DNA from: Bdellovibrionaceae bacterium UBA5009
Lineage (GTDB): Bacteria > Bdellovibrionota > Bdellovibrionia > Bdellovibrionales > Bdellovibrionaceae
Assembly: GCA_002396665.1 (NCBI GenBank)
Contig: DGYJ01000045.1
Span: 15,712-21,481 of the forward strand
Reading direction: 5' to 3'
Length of the DNA stretch: 5,770 nt
This document shows, in pieces, positions 1 through 5,575 of this stretch. Both the position numbers and the translations under genes were made by a program. The stretch's first letter is position 1. Every line of letters begins with the position of its first letter. A model generated the notes under the pieces. The model was not told the origin of the DNA. It saw only the letters and a program-made list of their open reading frames with translations, and did not search any database.

Positions 1-386
1 TTATAGGTGTAGTGACTTGTGGCATGAATGGCCGCGCCATTTGAAAAAAACTGGGCATAGGGCATTTTAGCATTGGTCCATGTGTTGGAAACATAGTCGA
101 TGCTTCGATAATAAATTCTAAATCGTCCAGTGGGTGTGACTCGATCACTGGGCTGACCACTGGTTGTGATCACTGGAATTTCAATTCCGGTCGAGACCCG
201 GTAAATATGCAAAAGTTTTTGATCAAGATAGACACTTAATGTTTGTGCGCTGGGCGACTGATCCTTGTCTGCTTTATCAATGATAAAAAGCAACTGATGA
301 TGGAAGTCTTTTTTTTGCACAGATTGGCTAAATGCATTCAGACTTATCATTGCAATAAAAACATAAACAAAGATATAGATTCGCAT
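1..386 (-). CDS. L,D-transpeptidase (YkuD fold), N-terminal part, cut by the left edge
   Basis: The start is ATG at 386-384 and the frame stays open to base 1, giving 128 visible residues; the C-terminus lies outside the window. A signal peptide is visible (MR, then a hydrophobic run to about residue 18, probable cleavage after A-F-S at 18-20), so the enzyme should act in the periplasm. The YkuD hallmarks appear in order: VSTG (64-67), TPTGRFRI (84-91), MPYAQFF (108-114) and GAAIHAT (117-123), where H121 fits the first conserved histidine. The decisive SHGCxR motif with the nucleophilic cysteine would fall about 15 residues beyond the edge and cannot be checked. The family cleaves the D-Ala4 bond of peptidoglycan stem peptides to form 3-3 crosslinks, attach a protein or exchange the terminal residue; which of these applies here is unknown. 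An AGGA ribosome site lies 10 bases upstream. It is the last visible gene of a three-gene operon of exported proteins. Confidence 0.88.
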   Translation of the reverse strand, partial: MRIYIFVYVFIAMISLNAFSQSVQKKDFHHQLLFIIDKADKDQSPSAQTLSVYLDQKLLHIYRVSTGIEIPVITTSGQPSDRVTPTGRFRIYYRSIDYVSNTWTNAKMPYAQFFSNGAAIHATSHYTY

Positions 387-403
387 GACGATATTTCCTG
401 AAT

Positions 404-979
404 TTAGTTTGCCGAGGTGGTCATCTCGATTTCATTGAGTGCTTGATCAAATTCTGACAATTTCACTTCTGCAATTTGAAGATTTTCTGGATCTTGGATG
501 TCAATCAATGTGAGTTTATACCAAAATCTTAAGGGCTCAGGTGGCGGGGCAATGGATTTCGGTGAAATAAAAACTGGTTTTGGTTTTTGTTTCATCAACA
601 ACTGAAAATCTGTTTTAGATCGGATTAAATTCAAAGTATTGTCGTCTAACAAGCCCACATAATAATTAACAGAAGTTTTTGATTTCACGTTGGCTGAATA
701 GACGATAATGGATTTCTTTTTGAGTTCAACGACACAGGCATAAGAGTAGTAAACGGCTGCATTGGACTGCAAGTCAGACTTTTGTGCTTCACACTTATGC
801 TTATCAAGCAAATATCTAAGTCCTTGCCTGACGCTAAAGTATTTTTTGTACAGTTCATGGGCATCCGAGGTGAACTCGATTGTCCCGTGTTTTTTGCTAT
901 TCATTAAAACAGAATCTGCCCAGGCGGGCAGATTCGTTAGAAGAACTGTTAATGCGATCAAGTGCAAAAAAGACTTCAT
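404..979 (-). CDS. Exported protein of unknown family, two cysteines
   Basis: A 191-residue protein that I do not recognise. The signal peptide is clear: MKSF, a Leu/Val-rich core, and A-W-A before D22 as the probable signal peptidase I site, so the mature protein is periplasmic or outside the cell. The mature part is rich in Lys and Tyr and alternates in a way that suggests beta strands (about 70-120). C63 and C82 are the only cysteines after cleavage and could form a disulfide. A Pro-rich linker (KPKPVF to PPPEP, about 134-150) separates this from a C-terminal segment of about 40 residues ending in acidic helix-like sequence. I chose the ATG at 979 because AGGTGATC sits directly before it; a GTG two codons upstream in frame is less likely because it lies within that site. 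It lies 14 bases after the stalk/coiled-coil gene and 17 before the L,D-transpeptidase gene, so a role in the same envelope process is inferred. Confidence 0.8.
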   Translation of the reverse strand: MKSFLHLIALTVLLTNLPAWADSVLMNSKKHGTIEFTSDAHELYKKYFSVRQGLRYLLDKHKCEAQKSDLQSNAAVYYSYACVVELKKKSIIVYSANVKSKTSVNYYVGLLDDNTLNLIRSKTDFQLLMKQKPKPVFISPKSIAPPPEPLRFWYKLTLIDIQDPENLQIAEVKLSEFDQALNEIEMTTSAN

Positions 980-987
980 GATCACCT
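980..987 (-). promoter_or_regulatory. Ribosome binding site that decides the start of the gene at 404-979
   Basis: Read on the minus strand this is AGGTGATC, immediately followed by ATG. It is complementary over all eight bases to GATCACCT, the sequence near the 3' end of most bacterial 16S rRNAs. It sits in the 14-base gap after the upstream gene, which supports translation of both genes from one message. Confidence 0.6.
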
Positions 988-993
988 TACGTC

Positions 994-2154
994 TTACATG
1001 TTTTTAAGAATTGCAATGAATCCAAGTGGCGCAAATAAAGTTTGTGCTGCACCAGCCAAGAAAGTAGAAACGCGGCTTGATTTTGTACGCACAGACACGT
1101 GGGCATTTTTGATTGATACAGCAGAGCGGCCAAAAGCCTCTTCAGCTTGTTGTGCCATATTGTCAACTGCGGCATACATTCGAGCTTCTTCTTCGTCCAA
1201 ACGAGCTAGTTTTTTATTGCAGATATCCAGTTTCGCTTGAAGTGCAGCTAACTCGGCCCCACCTTTTGAAAGATCAACGCCTGCAATGGCTTCTTCAAGC
1301 TGGGCTTTTTGAGCTTCAAGTGATGTGCGGATTCTGTCTGCTCGTTCTAATCGATTAGCATAATTTGTATTGATATGATTCCAAACTCTTTCCATCCATT
1401 CTAATTGTGAAAAAGAATCTAGCAAATCTTTACATTGCATAGTGATTGAACTTTGTGAAAAACCAATACGAAGAGTTTGTCCAGCAATGCCTTGTGTACA
1501 CATTGTTGCAAAAGAAGGTGCTGCGCTAGACGCTGGAATTTTTGGAGCTTCGTAGGTGTTTACAAATGTATCGCCACCAATGCTAATTTGTGAATTGCCA
1601 GTGTTTGAAACTGATGAATTCGAAGAAGAATTTCCAGAGTCAGTGACTGTAGATTGGCTATTTCCTGAATTATCCATTGATGAGGTCGAAGATGAATTGC
1701 CTGAATTTGAAAGGCTTGAGTTCCCAGAATTTGATAAATTCGCATTTCCTGAATTCGATAAGCTTTGTTGCTGTCCAAGTTTTAAATTGATGCTGTTGTG
1801 ATTATTTGAAGACGAAGAAGATGATGTCTTTGTCACAGCAGATGAATTTGATTTGCTGCCCGCAGCGGCATTAGAATTTGCATTCGCAGATGCAGAGGGC
1901 CTAGCATCAGATGATTTTTTGACTCCGCCACCACCATTGCCATTGGCTTTCGCCACAGCCTGTGCTTGTGCTTTGCTAGAACTTGAAGCATTTGCTTTTG
2001 CGGAATTTGAGTTTGTATTTTTATTACTATTTACATTTGTAATCCCAACTTGAACAGATTGTTGTTGTGTCATTTGTCCTGTGGCAAATGCTGTAGATCC
2101 CCCATGGGATACAAAGAGTGCCACGGCTAATGAATACGCGATCGATTTTTTCAT
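994..2154 (-). CDS. Exported Asn/Ser-rich stalk protein with S/T-G-N repeats, coiled coil and C-terminal hydrophobic segment
   Basis: A 386-residue protein of no family I can name. In order: a signal peptide (MKKS, hydrophobic core, A-F-A before T25); a low-complexity tract rich in Asn, Ser, Ala, Lys and Gln (about 27-121) with a Gly run at 74-77 and a Ser run at 111-116; a repeat tract (130-192) built on S/T-G-N; a Pro/Ala linker (203-213); a segment with C219 and C241, a likely disulfide pair; a charged helical region (about 245-345) with heptad-like Leu/Ala/Glu/Lys spacing, probably a coiled coil, with a third cysteine at 312; and an uncharged hydrophobic stretch at 362-383 just before the end, long enough to span a membrane. 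It could be a surface stalk or fibre anchored by its C-terminus, but that is inference. The frame runs 31 codons further upstream; I rejected those because AGGAG stands 7 bases before the chosen ATG and the signal peptide begins there. Confidence 0.82.
   Translation of the reverse strand: MKKSIAYSLAVALFVSHGGSTAFATGQMTQQQSVQVGITNVNSNKNTNSNSAKANASSSSKAQAQAVAKANGNGGGGVKKSSDARPSASANANSNAAAGSKSNSSAVTKTSSSSSSNNHNSINLKLGQQQSLSNSGNANLSNSGNSSLSNSGNSSSTSSMDNSGNSQSTVTDSGNSSSNSSVSNTGNSQISIGGDTFVNTYEAPKIPASSAAPSFATMCTQGIAGQTLRIGFSQSSITMQCKDLLDSFSQLEWMERVWNHINTNYANRLERADRIRTSLEAQKAQLEEAIAGVDLSKGGAELAALQAKLDICNKKLARLDEEEARMYAAVDNMAQQAEEAFGRSAVSIKNAHVSVRTKSSRVSTFLAGAAQTLFAPLGFIAILKNM
1588..1767 (-). repeat. 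Degenerate S/T-G-N repeat tract (six copies in the protein)
   Basis: It encodes residues 130-189 of the exported stalk protein. The triplet SGN or TGN occurs at residues 135, 143, 151, 163, 173 and 185, so the spacing is 8, 8, 12, 10 and 12. The first units follow the 8-residue pattern L-S-N-S-G-N-x-x. At the DNA level the clearest units are 24 bases long (about 1697-1720, 1721-1744 and 1745-1768 on the plus strand) and already differ from each other, so the tract is old or kept under selection rather than freshly duplicated. A short regular turn-rich repeat like this suggests an extended or beta-solenoid-like stalk; this is not proven. Confidence 0.75.
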
Positions 2155-2161
2155 TTCTATT

Positions 2162-2166
2162 CTCCT
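2162..2166 (-). promoter_or_regulatory. Ribosome binding site fixing the start of the stalk protein gene
   Basis: AGGAG on the minus strand lies seven bases before the ATG at 2154-2152. It selects this start over the in-frame one 31 codons upstream, whose extra residues would precede a complete signal peptide. Confidence 0.75.
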
Positions 2167-2245
2167 GCTATTGAGCTGAATAAAGTCACAATTTCGCAAT
2201 GGCTGGATTGCCTTAGTGAAAATTGAAACATTAAATAAGTTCTGC

Positions 2246-2274
2246 ACTATAGATGATCAAATTTGATTTAGAAA
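2246..2274 (-). promoter_or_regulatory. Candidate leftward promoter for the three-gene exported-protein operon
   Basis: The minus strand has TATAGT at 2251-2246, five of six matches to the sigma70 -10 box. At a 17-base spacing the -35 position (2274-2269) reads TTTCTA, a poor match with only three of six bases. Transcription would start near 2239 and leave a leader of about 85 bases before the stalk protein ATG. The weak -35 box would fit a promoter needing an activator or another sigma factor. Only the -10 element is good evidence. Confidence 0.3.
2256..2267. promoter_or_regulatory. Perfect 12-base palindrome, possible operator
   Basis: ATCAAATTTGAT is identical to its reverse complement. 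It lies in the divergent intergenic region, in the spacer between the proposed -35 and -10 of the leftward promoter and about 22 bases upstream of the -35 of the rightward one. That placement fits a dimeric regulator. However, an AT-rich palindrome of this size can occur by chance. Confidence 0.3.
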
Positions 2275-2288
2275 TAGCCCATGAAAAT

Positions 2289-2317
2289 ATGACAATTCCA
2301 ATAGAAGTATGGATAAT
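2289..2317 (+). promoter_or_regulatory. Probable sigma70-type promoter for the ribonuclease HI gene
   Basis: ATGACA (2289-2294) and GATAAT (2312-2317) each match the sigma70 consensus at five of six positions and are separated by exactly 17 bases. Transcription would start near 2324, about 70 bases before the ribonuclease start. The same transcript could continue into the dehydrogenase gene. Confidence 0.5.
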
Positions 2318-2393
2318 GACTTGATATTTTGTTTTTTGCTTAAAGTGACTAAAATTCTTGTTCAGCTCATCTGTCTCGATTAGGCTAATGTTT

Positions 2394-3173
2394 ATGGAAA
2401 AAACTATAATTTTTACAGATGGAGCATGCTCTGGCAATCCGGGCCCGGGGGGATGGGCCTCTGTTATTGTATTTCCTAATGGGCAGGTTCGTGAGCTCGG
2501 CGGCCCAGCTGTTCAAACCACAAATAATCGTATGGAGATTCTGGGAGTACTAGAGGCCCTACGTTTTATCGCATCTCATCCTCCAAGCAAAGGCAAGCCC
2601 GCTAGAGAGGCTGTAAAGCCTAGCATTTCAAATGCAGAATCCAGTGCTAACGAAGTTGTGGTTTACACAGACTCTGTCTACGTGTTGAAGGGGGTTCAGC
2701 AGTGGATGTGGGGCTGGAGCCGGAACAACTGGAAAACATCAGAAGGTAAAGAAGTCCTGAATCAAGATCTTTGGAAAGAGTTTATCGAGTTCTTTAAAAA
2801 CTATGATCGAAAAAAAATAAAATGGAATTACTGCGCTGGGCACTCTGGAGTCCCAGGGAATGAACGTTGTGATGAAGTGGCTGTGGCTTTCTCTAAAGGT
2901 GAGCGCCCGTATTTATTTTCAGGTCAGCTTGGGGATTACTCTGTGGATATCATGAATCTTCCTGAAAGCAGAGATCTTCCAGAGTTCAAGCCAAAATCTG
3001 AAAAGAAAAAAGTGCTTTGCTATTTAAGCTATGTGAATGGAGTATTAACCAGGCACGGGGACTGGGCTTCTTGTGAGAAGGCCGTTAAGGGGCGGCCTGG
3101 GGCTAAATTTAAAAAAGCCCATAGCGAGAGTGAAGAGAAAGAAATTTTATTGTCCTGGGGTATTAAAAATTAA
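2394..3173 (+). CDS. rnhA: Ribonuclease HI with a C-terminal hybrid-binding (viroplasmin-like) domain
   Basis: This 259-residue cytoplasmic enzyme cuts the RNA strand of RNA/DNA hybrids, removing primers and R-loops. The catalytic domain (1-166) has FTDGACSGNPGPGGW with D9, NNRMEI with E48, YTDSVYV with D93, GHSG with H150 and NERCDEVA with D160, so the full D-E-D-D set plus the histidine is present. The basic, Trp-rich handle region (about 99-115) is also there. Compared with E. coli RNase HI, about 20 polar residues (63-86) are inserted before the strand carrying D93. After a linker, residues 207-256 resemble the hybrid-binding domain of eukaryotic RNase H1: Y..Y..G, then W224, C227 and GRPGAKFKK (233-241). 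In eukaryotes and Bacillus halodurans that domain is N-terminal; here it is C-terminal. The ATG at 2394 puts the first strand at the usual distance; ATG at 2388 is an alternative. AGG at 2382-2384 is a weak ribosome site. Confidence 0.93.
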   Translation: MEKTIIFTDGACSGNPGPGGWASVIVFPNGQVRELGGPAVQTTNNRMEILGVLEALRFIASHPPSKGKPAREAVKPSISNAESSANEVVVYTDSVYVLKGVQQWMWGWSRNNWKTSEGKEVLNQDLWKEFIEFFKNYDRKKIKWNYCAGHSGVPGNERCDEVAVAFSKGERPYLFSGQLGDYSVDIMNLPESRDLPEFKPKSEKKKVLCYLSYVNGVLTRHGDWASCEKAVKGRPGAKFKKAHSESEEKEILLSWGIKN

Positions 3174-3226
3174 CTGAAGTATTAAAAGTAAATTCATATA
3201 TTTTAGATTTAGAACGGAAATTGATA

Positions 3227-4006
3227 ATGGAAATTGAAAAGAAAACAATACTGATCACCGGCGCTAATCGCGGAATTGGTCACGCTTTTGCTGAAGTTTG
3301 TGCAAGCTATAAAACCCATCTTCATCTGGTGATGAGATCCCCTGTGGAAGGCCTTGAAAAATCTTTGCTGAGTAAGGGGGCTGCTTCGGTCACAATCTGG
3401 ATTGCAGATTTATCGACCATGCAGGGATTAGAAAAATTTGTTCAAGAGACTCAAGATCTTAAATTAGATATTTTATTTAACAATGCAGGACAATTAACAG
3501 GCGGTTTATTTGAAAATCAAAAAATCGAAGATATTCACAGAATGTTTTTTGTGAATATCAATGCCCTTGTCCATTTGACCCATGCCTTTTTGCCAAGGAT
3601 GCTATCGCGAAAATCTGGAAAAATAATTAATCACGCCAGTGTTTCTGCGATTATGCATTTTCCCTGCGCAAGTACCTATGCGGCTTCAAAGGCTGCAGTC
3701 TACGCTTTCACAAATTGTTTGCGCCAAGAGCTGAAATCCACAGGGGTCTCGACTTTGACATTAATCACTCCAGGGGTGAAGACAGAGATGTTTGATAAAA
3801 TAGATGATCTTTATGGTGAGCACTTAAAGCTGGATCTGCCATCGGTTTCACCAAAGCAATACGCCGATATGATCAAAGAGGCCATTTTGCATGATTTGCC
3901 AGAGTTAGTTCCTTCGGGGATTACGGGTTTGAATTTAAGATTGGCCCAGCACTTACCAGGTTTGTTTGAAAAGGGAATAAGACGCTTGTTTACGCGCGAA
4001 CGCTAG
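3227..4006 (+). CDS. Short-chain dehydrogenase/reductase (classical SDR), substrate unknown
   Basis: A 259-residue cytoplasmic NAD(P)-dependent oxidoreductase of usual classical-SDR length. It has the Rossmann cofactor motif TGANRGIG (11-18), D61 in the IADLS segment that contacts the adenine ring, NNAG (85-88), and the complete catalytic set N110, S138, Y151 and K155 (YAASK). A basic residue after the second strand (R37) leans toward NADP(H). PGVKTEMF (about 180-187) is the usual post-catalytic loop. The last 30 residues are basic and may be a lipid-contacting or substrate-lid helix. Motifs do not fix the substrate; acyl, sugar and small carbonyl compounds are all possible. I chose ATG at 3227 because GGAAA stands about six bases before it; a TTG two codons upstream is in frame but less likely. 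It follows the ribonuclease gene by 53 bases with no clear promoter or terminator between, so they may share a transcript, with no obvious functional link. Confidence 0.9.
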   Translation: MEIEKKTILITGANRGIGHAFAEVCASYKTHLHLVMRSPVEGLEKSLLSKGAASVTIWIADLSTMQGLEKFVQETQDLKLDILFNNAGQLTGGLFENQKIEDIHRMFFVNINALVHLTHAFLPRMLSRKSGKIINHASVSAIMHFPCASTYAASKAAVYAFTNCLRQELKSTGVSTLTLITPGVKTEMFDKIDDLYGEHLKLDLPSVSPKQYADMIKEAILHDLPELVPSGITGLNLRLAQHLPGLFEKGIRRLFTRER

Positions 4007-4036
4007 GATGTCTTATTGAAAGAGTTTGCCCTAGCG
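4001..4036. terminator. Weak hairpin at the convergent gene junction
   Basis: CGCTAGG (4001-4007) pairs with CCTAGCG (4030-4036), a perfect 7-base stem. The 22-base loop holds a smaller TCTT/AAGA stem. The TAG stop codon of the dehydrogenase is part of the left arm. It lies between two converging genes, where a bidirectional terminator would be expected, but no T-run follows on either strand, so it is at best a non-classical terminator. Confidence 0.35.
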
Positions 4037-4055
4037 AATTTGAATTCCTGTGAAT

Positions 4056-4679
4056 TTATTTGAATTTAAGCTGTGCGCTTCCAACGGGACCTGTCACAGT
4101 CAACACACTAGGTTTTGATTCGATACTTTTTGTACTTACAGGAAAGCTGATCGAGTACGGAGTTGAAAATCGGTTGTGGTAAGGATACAGACTGTGCACT
4201 TCGGTGGTTAGTAGTTTAATTTTTGTTGCTTTGCCTTCGTAACGTTTGCCATCCACATCTAAAAATATTTTCCACAGGGTTTGATTTTTATTTAAATCAT
4301 CATGTTTTCTTTCAGGGGTGTAGAAACTCAAAAACACTTCAGTTTGCAATTTCATTTTTTCTTCAGACTTGGTTCTTTCTGAAGTCATTTTAGCATCATC
4401 CCACTGATACATACGGGCTTGCTGATTCAGAAGGGCCTCGTTGACTTTGCTATTCACTAAAGTACCAGCCATGGTCAATGTGTTGTAAAGCCCACTGTAA
4501 ATTTCAGCCTTATCGCTTTCAGATTCAACGGTGCTTTCGATTTCACTTTCATCCATCAATTTCATTCGGTCGGAGGCCGTGGTGTCATGGGCGCAGCTTG
4601 AAAGTCCAGCGGCCATCATCACGGACGAAGTCAGTAGGATGGCAACGATCAGCATTTCAGATTTTTTTGAATTAAACAT
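4056..4679 (-). CDS. Lipoprotein of unknown function
   Basis: A 207-residue protein with a lipoprotein signal: FNSKKSE, a hydrophobic stretch (about 9-26) and the lipobox L-S-S-C with C29 as the lipidated residue. The next residues are Ala and His, not the Asp that retains lipoproteins in the inner membrane of enteric bacteria, so an outer-membrane location is likely. Residues about 40-60 are acidic and Ser-rich. The following part is helical and charged, and from about 110 onward it alternates as in a beta-sandwich (VFLSFYTPERK, WKIFLDVDGKRYEG, PYSISFPV). I know no family for it. I chose ATG at 4679 because AAGGA stands eight bases before it, inside the last codons of the upstream hydrolase gene; only five bases separate the two genes, so they are almost certainly translated from one message. 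A role at the envelope beside the lipase-like enzyme is inferred. Confidence 0.82.
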   Translation of the reverse strand: MFNSKKSEMLIVAILLTSSVMMAAGLSSCAHDTTASDRMKLMDESEIESTVESESDKAEIYSGLYNTLTMAGTLVNSKVNEALLNQQARMYQWDDAKMTSERTKSEEKMKLQTEVFLSFYTPERKHDDLNKNQTLWKIFLDVDGKRYEGKATKIKLLTTEVHSLYPYHNRFSTPYSISFPVSTKSIESKPSVLTVTGPVGSAQLKFK

Positions 4680-4684
4680 TGTTG

Positions 4685-5557
4685 TTATCCTTCTTTCTGA
4701 GTCCAACGAATCAATTGTTGTTGAAGATCGCGATAAACTTCTTCACGGTGAGTATCGTTGTAAATTTCGTGCTTTGCGCCTTCGCCATAGATCATGATTC
4801 TTTTTTGCGAAGATTTCATTTTTTCAAAAAAACTTTTAGCCGCAGGGGAAGAAACCACAGGATCTTTTTCTGCAATTTGAAAAAGTGTTGGCAAAGTAAT
4901 TCGCCCGGCTTCATTGGCTAGAATTTCGAAATTTTCTTTAAAGCCCAAATATGTTCGTGACGAGATTTGATCATGCCTTAGGGCATCGACCTCAAATTCC
5001 CGAATGACTTCGGGGTCCCTGGTCAGCATATCATAGGTGATTTCATTCCAAAGAGTCAGCTTAGGCATGACAGATGCAAGAATTCCTGCAGCAAAATCTT
5101 TAACGGCTGGAACGGGGACGGCGACACCTAATAGTGGGCTGCTGCACACTTGTGCTACGACTTGGGGATATTTTTCTTTCGAATAGTCAGTGGCCATAAA
5201 CTTCAACTGAATCAATCCGCCCATCGAGTGAGAAAGCAAAATCACGGGCTGAGTGATTTTTTGATTATGCAAAATATGATTTAAAAAAAGTGCGTAATCT
5301 CTTGTGTAGTCAGAAAAGTCAGAAACATATCCACGCTTTCCTTCGGACCTGCCATGGCCACGCAGATCCCAAGCAATAAAGTTCCAGCTGGGATTCAATT
5401 TCGAAAAATAATCAACTAAGCGATGGTAGGATTCAGAATGTTCGCCTTGTCCATGGGTGATGATGATAGTTCCAGCGGCTTGATCTTGGATCCAGCCTTG
5501 GTAGAAAATTTTGGTCTCATCGAAACTTTTGAAAGTGTTTTCCCATCTTTTTGTCAT
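4685..5557 (-). CDS. Alpha/beta hydrolase, monoacylglycerol lipase / lysophospholipase type
   Basis: A 290-residue serine hydrolase that probably cleaves ester bonds of monoacylglycerols or lysophospholipids. It has no signal peptide and should be cytoplasmic. Visible motifs in order are: HGQGEHS (35-41), the oxyanion-hole loop typical of this subfamily; DLRGHGRSEG (64-73); the nucleophile elbow SHSMGG (109-114) with Ser111, where most relatives have GHSMGG; D232 in AEKDPVVS; and H263 in KHEIYND. The Ser-Asp-His triad is therefore complete. A lid-like segment rich in Val, Pro and Leu (about 142-170) lies where this family covers the active site. Length is normal. The ATG at 5557 follows the nadB stop by 18 bases and has no purine-rich ribosome site, so translation may depend on coupling to nadB. 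The gene runs straight into the lipoprotein gene. It could also be a general esterase or peptidase of the same fold. Confidence 0.9.
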   Translation of the reverse strand: MTKRWENTFKSFDETKIFYQGWIQDQAAGTIIITHGQGEHSESYHRLVDYFSKLNPSWNFIAWDLRGHGRSEGKRGYVSDFSDYTRDYALFLNHILHNQKITQPVILLSHSMGGLIQLKFMATDYSKEKYPQVVAQVCSSPLLGVAVPVPAVKDFAAGILASVMPKLTLWNEITYDMLTRDPEVIREFEVDALRHDQISSRTYLGFKENFEILANEAGRITLPTLFQIAEKDPVVSSPAAKSFFEKMKSSQKRIMIYGEGAKHEIYNDTHREEVYRDLQQQLIRWTQKEG

Positions 5558-5575
5558 AGATAAGATGATAGATAT

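Noticed and set aside
762..1358. Plus-strand open frames across 762-1358
   Set aside because: They lie opposite two well-supported exported-protein genes and have low-complexity Cys/Ser/Leu-rich products with no start signals.
1556..2053. Open frames on the plus strand opposite the stalk protein (1556-1801 and 1853-2053)
   Set aside because: Their Glu/Phe- and Ala/Leu-rich products are the antisense image of the Asn/Ser-rich repeats. They have no ribosome site and no recognisable domain.
2231..2437. Minus-strand 68-residue frame across the divergent region and the start of the ribonuclease gene
   Set aside because: It overlaps the rnhA start and the proposed promoters, has no ribosome site and no recognisable motif.
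3160..3187. Direct repeat GTATTAAAA (3160-3168 and 3179-3187) at the end of rnhA
   Set aside because: It is only nine AT-rich bases with no further extension, no insertion-like structure between the copies and nothing mobile nearby; chance is enough to explain it.
3193..3202. TATATT as a possible -10 box before the dehydrogenase gene
   Set aside because: No acceptable -35 box stands at 16-18 bases upstream, and the region is generally AT-rich.
4478..4921. Plus-strand open frames opposite the lipoprotein and hydrolase genes
   Set aside because: They are antisense shadows of two genes with clear signal sequence or catalytic motifs.
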